Assembly: GCA_017444065.1 (NCBI GenBank)
Contig: JAFSXJ010000111.1
Location: 1-32,544, forward strand
Origin: Paludibacteraceae bacterium
Lineage (GTDB): Bacteria > Bacteroidota > Bacteroidia > Bacteroidales > Paludibacteraceae
Reading direction: 5' to 3'
Length of the DNA stretch: 32,544 nucleotides
Of the stretch, positions 25,301 through 29,041 are shown one piece after another. The notes under the pieces are model-generated. The model had not been told where the DNA came from. It saw only the letters and a list, made by a program, of their open reading frames with translations, and ran no database searches. Made by a program: the position numbers and the translations under genes. How positions within the stretch are numbered: position 1 is the first letter of the stretch; each line of letters begins with the position of its first letter.

Positions 25301-27455
25301 TGTCGCAAACACGTCGGGTAGCAGTTTTACTATCCCGAGCATCCCTGCCGGTGGTAGTATAACTCAACTCAAAGCATACTTCGAGGGTAAGACGTGTGGA
25401 GTTGTCGAGTCAGCTGCTTTCGCTGAACCTACTCAACCTCAAGCATCTGTCACCTACAGCCCGATTGTTGCTCCTGCATGCGACGTTACCACCTTCAGTT
25501 TGGACTTCTCACTCAGTTACACCTACCAGCAAGCAGGCACGCTGACCGTTTGGGTGGACGAAGCTCATAAGTTGGTGCTCACCAGTGCTGACGGTGATTA
25601 TCAGGCACTCAACGCGACTGCACAAACCCTAACCGGCACAATCGCCAATCTGCCTGCCGACGGACGTACAGGACAGAAACTCTACTTCAAGTTCAGTGGT
25701 GACCATTCATGCGAAGGCTCGGTTGATTTGCCTGCTTTCCCGCAGACCCCGTTGATAACAGGTGTTACTGTGACCGGCGTACCGGCGTATGTCGCAGGCG
25801 AAAGCGGCACATACAAGCCCACCGTTACGGTGACGTATGAGAAAGCCGTCGGCGAGCGGATCGTATTGGAGTATCTGGATAAGAACGACGATCTGCAGTA
25901 CGCATACTCCGCTTCGACCGTTTCCGGCGACGGCACGTATGTGTTCGACGAGGCATCCGGCTTGCCGGCCTTTGACGATGTTACCAAGGGCAGCCGTACC
26001 GTCCATGCCTACTTCGAAGGGTCAGCATGTACTACCGGTGGCAACCATGACGGTGCGTACACGGCTCCCACCTACTGCGCCATCACATTTGTCAGCGTCA
26101 GCACTGTTAATCATAGCCTCTGCGACCATCTGCTCTATGACATCACGGGCTACGTTTCCTACGTTGGCACCAGTGTCGGCGACCTTATTGTCGAACTCGA
26201 TGCTGTCAACCGCTGTGTCATCCCAGAATCGCAGTGTGTAGCAGGGCAGCCCTTGCCGTTCACCATTCAGAATGCCAGTGTAGCTATCCCTGCTGAAGGT
26301 GTGCAGTTGCTGACATATTTCGCTGATTTGGCAAGTAACACGACTTCTTACACTCTCGTGGCCGACCTCGTCATACCGGAACTCCAAGCCACACTTGCTG
26401 CTGTGGATACCGTCTTCACCTGTGGCGACAAGAGTTATACGGTCGGAGTCAACATCACTTCTGCCAATCAGTCCGGCACGGGGTATGTGCTGGATAGTAT
26501 CGCCGGAGGCGCAGCCGTTGCGCGTCATACGGAGTCGGGTACATTCAGCGGTACCGCCTCGTTCTCTATCGCTCGTCCGGCAACGGCGGAGACCCACTAC
26601 GTCATCGTCCGCTATCCGGCTACCGGCTGCGAGGTGGTGTCTGCACCTATCGACATCAACCCGTACATCAAGTCCGAGCCGCGCATCAGCCTCACGGCTA
26701 TCGACCGCTTGTGCGACAGCGAGACTGAACTCAACCTGCCGCTGGTCATCACGCAGGGTGACATCACCGACGCCGCACTGACGGTTACCGACAGCAAGGG
26801 ACAGACTATTGTCAATGCTGCACCGCTGGTCATCAGCGACAGCAAGGACACCCTTACATATTCCCTTGCAGCACCGCTTGCTGCCGGCACGTACACCGCT
26901 ACGGTGGAGGCACACGACACGCTGGACTGCGCCGCTACAGCCACCTTGCCTGTTGAGCTTGCCTTGGACGGTCATCTCTACTCCAAGTGGACGGATGTGC
27001 TGCTTGTGGATAACCCAGACGGACAGTTTACAGCTTACCAGTGGTATGAGAACGGGCTGCCGCTTGCATCCCAGACCGCCCAGACGCTTTACCTGCCCGA
27101 GGGTATGAACGGCACATACTGCTGTCTGCTGACCCTCACCGACGGCACTCAGCTCTACACCTGTGAGCAGGCGTTCGCCGCCATACCGCGTTCGGCGGAT
27201 AACCCCGGCACACATGCAGCTAACGAGGTCAGCGTGACGCCTAACCGCGTCCGCATGGGCGGTAACGTCACCGTACGGCAGTCGGCAAGCGAGACGCTCA
27301 GGCTCCTGCTCATGAGTGCCACCGGCCAGCGTATAGCCGAATGGGTGCAGACCGACAGCCGTGGCGAACTACAGATGCCGTCCGTACAGGGCGTATATAT
27401 GCTGCGCGTCACCACGCCGACCGACTCCCGCGCCGTCAAGATTGTAGTATATTAA
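16317..27455 (+). CDS. Giant modular T9SS-exported surface protein, 3712 residues
   Basis: The signal peptide lies within residues 1-35; a second in-frame ATG at 16335 (MKTRNTIITVLTIL) is equally likely as the start. Residues 36-690 match the short paralogue at 12041-14494: N-terminal domain (FRAGDKFYINTYS), one A-type module (about 280-390) and a galactose-binding-like domain (YVFSFWAANINNYGEMDNAA, VGNDFALDDIQF). Residues about 693-2111 hold 14 A-type modules, 2112-2849 eight B-type modules and 2850-3550 about seven more A-type modules. The end (LYSKWTDVLLVDN to GVYMLRVTTPTDSRAVKIVVY) matches the end of the paralogue and is a type A T9SS sorting domain. The protein should be a long, disulfide-stabilised stalk or adhesin on the cell surface. 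No enzyme domain is seen. Base composition appears lower in GC through most of the gene than in its last 1.7 kb and its neighbours. Confidence 0.92.
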   Translation: MKHLFIMKTRNTIITVLTILLSTLGVSSSYAYYFRAGDKFYINTYSRSDGDTEFDWGEADAHLVMWIWKDGGDGEWLEFKTKEYEYNSHKVRILSATIMNDADYKYCKLIRRPNTDWYHSEDSDWGHTGSMPVNNVYLYRYWFNGVSGEWSHTLPDDLILSPYRTDLGTYASLKSTLSASSIEAEEYTICPAAAGDLISLHCKINAARTDYEETDVWQHAWYCSVDNGATWESLDGYAGCIRNFDEGARTLAPLLPDPLPATVCYYLYSKVASGQRLIKFTTDDTGCDYDCSITSVERAISNVNAEDNTYSLDGLVAFGVANGDLKIVYGKGKEGEQTLTISSPVSPQSFSFTGLPAVESSGETRTLEAYFTGNPSGCTRNFVDVPVPNVRDARTEHPTIHLLTGTSATLTPDDAELSNKAVWTDAAGVAHNVAAGGIKTCSTMPSDTAGTHYYVYKELYPLVGSTADMMSNGDYEADAGYGVVDGVSTMSAYTFWGRFDNAAAYSEFYTGAHENANNGFAVIRHAKNFHDKYATLTAKHGSYFGLFDAASDGVAGKKAWYANTSSNNDLKLKKGTTYVFSFWAANINNYGEMDNAAVLQFQIEYGGNTYLLGDPLDLGSAEFQNNIWHQCSSTFTATEDADDVTISVVNLNTDRLRVGNDFALDDIQFHAISTVTETSKSYQIFRVDFHIPTISSFTATPVQMGCGEMTYAVDLNIQYRNQPGKLKVVDITGGGSRDVWDTTLVALPGAGAGATWDELKEINRRVVQTIISGDPVGKKRTYKVYFEDWTTATLSADFNDPVIPVLTATNDNNPAAILPCDQLTYTLNVNVSYRNMSADKIQVWVDGASYATSSLKQEKSIDKNTSATKTVSFAIDNVPADSAEHVLHVECAGLGEGCFDPLTFRAPFAPKVVEPIVVIAPAVSCSSPTYTATVNVTTTNHRNATLTAFVNQGTPISKVVVGDVTEFVFDDLKADGSEDTVTVYFDYVHASQPECDKTHKYTAPTQPRASLVTPITMPSVAACDQQTFDLTISVKFTNQDGDLQLKADDGSWKTFYTASTTAGEGKYLKNSTEQTKSVTLTGLPTDGGTAHTIYYRFNAEGYCGYDTPLESAALTFPQSPTVTSTSVFATPATLDCDAANYTRTVTVNYKNGIGKKIVIEDEDGNKLYTSPTTLATSDGSISPSVTLSAIDGASHHVIAYFEGYDCKSELAHKGTYTAPVKPVISDVTVSDVGETKCSPYNYTISGTVTYSNADISKKLIVAYGALKDEITLSSASATVDFTISDMTATGSALTVDAYFKDAPAGCTKTSNTFASPTQPSMDIKNIKQSTPGCDDLTYNLSFDVDYIYQHGNLTVHVDTYGDTVITIPETSRRKKDKLTVHVTYTAKIPADGNTHTLYASFAGEKSCSASQTLAAVLSPVITDLAVTVPTDPIACDATSYPASVAVTTQYAVGKNIVIKYKNASNEDVVLGTHKVLTSPETYTFTPLSFTDIGATGTRSVWAYLAERDTCVKSEDYAIPPTTSIDPFTISTITDKSTCSGVKYDLEGHISYSSMPVGASPAVRVGAYNAAMTNVTSTGADFKFTNVTTTGEGLHVEAYFTDKPECFVSSGTFNAPLKPDVQVINQVMADAACNVMTTTLLFDIVYTKQPAGELKVWLNDTHIGERTLTYTPNAGKEKPDTIHAAVSSIPATGGAYTLHVNFAAGCGDRTFDTPSTKFSPVISDSTAVISGESCGSDAYTVTVTFKVKNGQSKLVTVAGKGLTPQSKTVVDGTNTFTFTNVPRTLAVADDDYFEIYFPDALPSCPHILLEYAETPKPVLTSITPNAAPALDCTDGTYTLTGTVGYTYINAQPYIWLDDKEDLAVPVGTAPGSYSDKSASSASTAFSLTGVPADGQTHTLHLKAAGWTAGCPVSQTFTAALQPVFGTVTAVASDTYLHCNQTYSVVVTIQFVHSGGRTLYVEYTDNGSTTTEEITTVAGDTEKQITLTGLKTIDGAAHDIKVWFDGFKSCMVSPSPTYTAPKLKTITLSDVTSNPVNCGDLSFSISGTVTSNVAGESIVITTNSGKSTTVTSRKDEAVEYTVSGLTAAGNLSAQFVGVPCSVTDEKDFVNVLLKPYPTFDLNDITPQCYPAESFVVTYTHTDAATIKYTVNGGEEIPVAVNAEKEFIIDIHDWTAGTYVIEAYAESAAGCKSSPTSKKNLVINAKPEVTTLSVENICKGAGVAKVNFTAADATQYSYYIVDQTEPSAKKDILDGKFDLTIPTALIAGTYTLRLTAYSATCESNPKDVEFTIYPLPELKFDAIDAVCYPASGVEVEYTAAYTKEFRYTVKTKDGTTTKINNKLVAVDASKKFTLETDGWDAGEYTLTATAVSTSEKGCTADAPSVDFSILPKPKVTSIAMESKCVNTATAQLTFAVEYADEYQYYIVGQTTLSDKKSIASPVDVTISGLLDGEYTLKLVVSSASCVSDTASTEFEIYPLPTFLFNDAVAHDCYPSTGISVGYTSTNASTYSYTLTKEGAGSPALTGDDLHADATGSIALNTEGLSAGKYELKVTAKSVHNCEQATPVTKEVTIYDQPTLTITSVENRCEGGDKITVNYKTEYATDYSYEVVGTGLFGHGLAASSGSFTIDINTLTAKTYTLHMQATATHASLVCEGATADKTFEIYPVPKVEIVTPSPIKEGVSNVTVSLNLTAADTYDWRFMNGATELESGDDVPSSTTTISLTTGTLDEGTYSLFVAPENAHCTGEEKEVHVVVNNKPTINFTEPALVCEKATAISIPYSTSPDATDLYYTNMRGTTPVGSEQHVDLTATASPLSVDISGLSYGTYTLSGYVKSALESGDVSEVNFTLMAVPTVETVTQTKEFIGCDETYDATIVLNIYNAAGKSVYAKYTDDNTEHIVPVTTATGDETATFHLSGLKDTDHGTHYVNVYVDGFEECGGVATYTEPKLMTILPGFEATPAPKSCGDDTFTINGKVCANCNVGNIVVEYDAMHTATVVANTSGSSFTIPSIPAGGSITQLKAYFEGKTCGVVESAAFAEPTQPQASVTYSPIVAPACDVTTFSLDFSLSYTYQQAGTLTVWVDEAHKLVLTSADGDYQALNATAQTLTGTIANLPADGRTGQKLYFKFSGDHSCEGSVDLPAFPQTPLITGVTVTGVPAYVAGESGTYKPTVTVTYEKAVGERIVLEYLDKNDDLQYAYSASTVSGDGTYVFDEASGLPAFDDVTKGSRTVHAYFEGSACTTGGNHDGAYTAPTYCAITFVSVSTVNHSLCDHLLYDITGYVSYVGTSVGDLIVELDAVNRCVIPESQCVAGQPLPFTIQNASVAIPAEGVQLLTYFADLASNTTSYTLVADLVIPELQATLAAVDTVFTCGDKSYTVGVNITSANQSGTGYVLDSIAGGAAVARHTESGTFSGTASFSIARPATAETHYVIVRYPATGCEVVSAPIDINPYIKSEPRISLTAIDRLCDSETELNLPLVITQGDITDAALTVTDSKGQTIVNAAPLVISDSKDTLTYSLAAPLAAGTYTATVEAHDTLDCAATATLPVELALDGHLYSKWTDVLLVDNPDGQFTAYQWYENGLPLASQTAQTLYLPEGMNGTYCCLLTLTDGTQLYTCEQAFAAIPRSADNPGTHAANEVSVTPNRVRMGGNVTVRQSASETLRLLLMSATGQRIAEWVQTDSRGELQMPSVQGVYMLRVTTPTDSRAVKIVVY
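18394..22649 (+). repeat. First A-type module array (14 modules)
   Basis: Modules of about 100 residues follow one plan: Cys near the start in a C-D-x-x-x-Y context, two strands, a middle glycine turn, a glpadg-type loop, a strand, a second Cys, then a Pro-rich link such as YTAPTQP. The sequences have diverged; I see no long DNA identity between them. From the fourth module, types recur in threes. Type X (CDDLTYNLSFDVDYIYQHG) has first cysteines at residues 1023, 1333 and 1632, spaced 310 and 299 residues apart. Confidence 0.8.
22650..24863 (+). repeat. B-type module array (8 modules)
   Basis: Eight modules average 92 residues. They read C-Y-P-A-x-x-V-x-V-x-Y-T, then an aromatic strand (EFRYTV, EYQYYIV, TYSYTL), then AGTYTL or DGEYTL, a second Cys, and a link such as FTIYPLP. 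They alternate between a CYP form (first, third, fifth) and a form ending YYIV or YEVV (second, fourth, sixth), so the unit of duplication may be a pair. The seventh lacks the first Cys and the eighth lacks the second. Confidence 0.75.
24864..26970 (+). repeat. Second A-type module array (about 7 modules)
   Basis: The A pattern resumes with GCDETYDATIVLNIYN. The first two modules (24864-25440) resemble the last two before the B array (22069-22649): both pairs pass through YTxPKLxTI, then a CGD start. A type X module (CDVTTFSLDFSLSYTYQQ, first Cys at residue 3055) and two more follow, then two looser ones. The last part has a base composition like the flanking genes. Confidence 0.72.
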
Positions 27456-27462
27456 CGTATAA

Positions 27463-27511
27463 CTATAAACTTTTAAACGACTCTAAACACTAAACATTCA
27501 ACTCTAAACGA
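27463..27511 (+). repeat. Degenerate CTCTAAAC tandem repeat upstream of ftsY
   Basis: The 63-base gap before ftsY is built of units of about 9 to 12 bases ending in AAAC: CTATAAACT, TTTAAACGA, CTCTAAACA, CTAAACATTCAA, CTCTAAACGA. I see no terminator for the giant gene and no TAnnTTTG promoter here. Confidence 0.55.
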
Positions 27512-27518
27512 ATAAAAT

Positions 27519-28469
27519 ATGGCATTTTTCGGATTATTCGGTAATAAAACCAAACAAGAGACCCTCGACAAGGGATTACAGCAGTCCAACGCCTCGGTGC
27601 TGAGCAAGATCGGTCACGCCATTGCTGGTCGTTCGACCATCGACGATGAGGTGCTCGACGACCTTGAGGAGGCACTCATCACCTCTGATGTGGGCGTAGA
27701 AACAACCCTGCGCATCATCGAACGCATTCAGAATCGCGTCAAGCGCGACAAGTACGTCGGCACCGGCGAACTTAACCGTCTTCTGGTGGAGGAGACCTGC
27801 GCTCTACTCGCCGAGAACGACAGCATCCATCAGCCAAATTCGGCTGATACGGCTGCCCCGTACGTGATTATGGTGGTCGGCGTCAACGGCGTAGGCAAGA
27901 CCACCACCATCGGCAAACTGGCGTACATGTACAAGCAGGCGGGCAAGAAGGTCTATCTCGGTGCAGCCGACACGTTCCGCGCTGCGGCTGTCGAGCAGCT
28001 CTGCATATGGGGCGAACGCGTCGGTGTGCCGGTCATCAAGCAGCAGCAAGGCTCTGACCCTGCTTCCGTGGCATTCGATACATTGCAGTCCGCCAAGGCG
28101 AACGGAGCAGATGTCGTGCTCATCGATACAGCCGGGCGTTTGCACAACAAGATCAACCTCATGAACGAGCTCACGAAAATCAAGAACGTCATGCAGAAGG
28201 TCGTACCCGGTGCGCCGCACGACGTGATGCTCGTGCTCGACGGATCGACAGGGCAGAACGCCTTTGAGCAGGCCAAGCAGTTCACTGCTGCCACACAGGT
28301 CAGTTCGCTCGCCATCACCAAGCTGGATGGTACAGCCAAGGGCGGAGTGGTGCTCGGTATATCCGACCAGTTCAAGATACCTGTACGTTACATCGGTCTC
28401 GGCGAGCAGATGACTGACCTCCAGCCCTTCAATGCCGAGCAGTTCGTCAAAACACTCTTGCATCAATGA
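27519..28469 (+). CDS. ftsY: Signal recognition particle receptor FtsY
   Basis: 316 residues, the NG-domain GTPase that docks the signal recognition particle and its ribosome at the inner membrane. The N domain covers residues 1-100 (ALITSDVGVETTLRIIERI). The G domain has the P-loop GVNGVGKT at 121-128, the DTFRAAA segment, DTAGR starting at 203 and TKLDGTAKGG starting at 267. It lacks the long acidic A domain of E. coli FtsY, as is usual in Bacteroidota. The linker between N and G (residues 104-110) is coded by a near-perfect palindrome (27829-27848). The stop overlaps the next ATG by 4 bases (ATGA), so it starts an operon with the thioesterase and murF-alr. Confidence 0.97.
   Translation: MAFFGLFGNKTKQETLDKGLQQSNASVLSKIGHAIAGRSTIDDEVLDDLEEALITSDVGVETTLRIIERIQNRVKRDKYVGTGELNRLLVEETCALLAENDSIHQPNSADTAAPYVIMVVGVNGVGKTTTIGKLAYMYKQAGKKVYLGAADTFRAAAVEQLCIWGERVGVPVIKQQQGSDPASVAFDTLQSAKANGADVVLIDTAGRLHNKINLMNELTKIKNVMQKVVPGAPHDVMLVLDGSTGQNAFEQAKQFTAATQVSSLAITKLDGTAKGGVVLGISDQFKIPVRYIGLGEQMTDLQPFNAEQFVKTLLHQ
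27829..27848. repeat. Palindromic element copy inside ftsY
   Basis: ATCAGCCAAATTCGGCTGAT: 7-base perfect arms around 6 bases, reading HQPNSAD in the linker between the N and G domains. One base differs from the core AGCCAA-nn-TTGGCT (C at 27841 in place of T). Confidence 0.6.
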
Positions 28470-29041
28470 ATCTACTAAAGAACCCTTGGATTGATACTCC
28501 CGGCTACAACTGTTTCGGTTGTAGCCCCAATAACCCTATCGGCACGCGCATGCATTTCTATGAGGACGGCGATGCCATCGTCAGTTTCTGGCACCCGACG
28601 CAGAACCACCAGTCCTGGCTCAACACCCTGCACGGTGGCATACAGGCCACCCTGTTGGACGAGGTGTGCGGTTGGGTAGTCTTTCATAAGCTCCAGACGG
28701 CCGGTGTGACGGCTAAGATGGAGACGCGCTATCACAAACCCGTCAGTACGCTTTATCCCTATATCGAGCTGCGGGCATATCTGCAAGAGATGCGCCGCAA
28801 CGTGGCATACGTGCACGGCGAGATTCGTGCTCCCGGCACAAAGGACGCCGACGGGCTGTTCACACCCGGTGAGGTGCTCTGCGAATGCACCTGTACGTAT
28901 TTCACCTTCCCGCAGGACAAAGCGGCAGCGGAGATGATGTATATCCCTTCGACCATCGACCCCGAAGATGTCTCTCGCGACGAAGCAATAATGAATCAGC
29001 CAAACTTGGCTGATTCCCCCATCACCAAAACCCCATCATGA
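28466..29041 (+). CDS. PaaI-type hotdog-fold thioesterase
   Basis: 191 residues, cytoplasmic. The N-terminal YNCFGCSPNNPIGTRMHF is the Cys-containing opening of PaaI-like thioesterases. The hotdog helix is WLNTLHGGIQATLLDEVCGW (residues about 51-70), whose HGG and Asp/Glu are the usual catalytic segment, and it is followed by strands through TAKMETRYHKPV and CECTCTYFTF. It should hydrolyse an acyl-CoA or other acyl thioester; the substrate is unknown. It overlaps ftsY and murF-alr by 4 bases each, so translation is coupled. The last 15 or so residues lie beyond the fold, and the palindrome at 28994-29015 encodes NQPNLAD in this tail. Confidence 0.85.
   Translation: MNLLKNPWIDTPGYNCFGCSPNNPIGTRMHFYEDGDAIVSFWHPTQNHQSWLNTLHGGIQATLLDEVCGWVVFHKLQTAGVTAKMETRYHKPVSTLYPYIELRAYLQEMRRNVAYVHGEIRAPGTKDADGLFTPGEVLCECTCTYFTFPQDKAAAEMMYIPSTIDPEDVSRDEAIMNQPNLADSPITKTPS
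28994..29015. repeat. Palindromic element copy at the end of the thioesterase gene
   Basis: Perfect 10-base arms (AATCAGCCAA at 28994-29003, TTGGCTGATT at 29006-29015) surround AC. It reads NQPNLAD, almost the peptide of the ftsY copy, and lies just ahead of the murF-alr start. Confidence 0.75.

Noticed and set aside
18394-26970. Several genes or a nonribosomal peptide or polyketide megasynthase
   Set aside because: One unbroken frame, beta-rich Cys-paired modules, a signal peptide and a T9SS tail. No adenylation, ketosynthase or carrier motifs are present.
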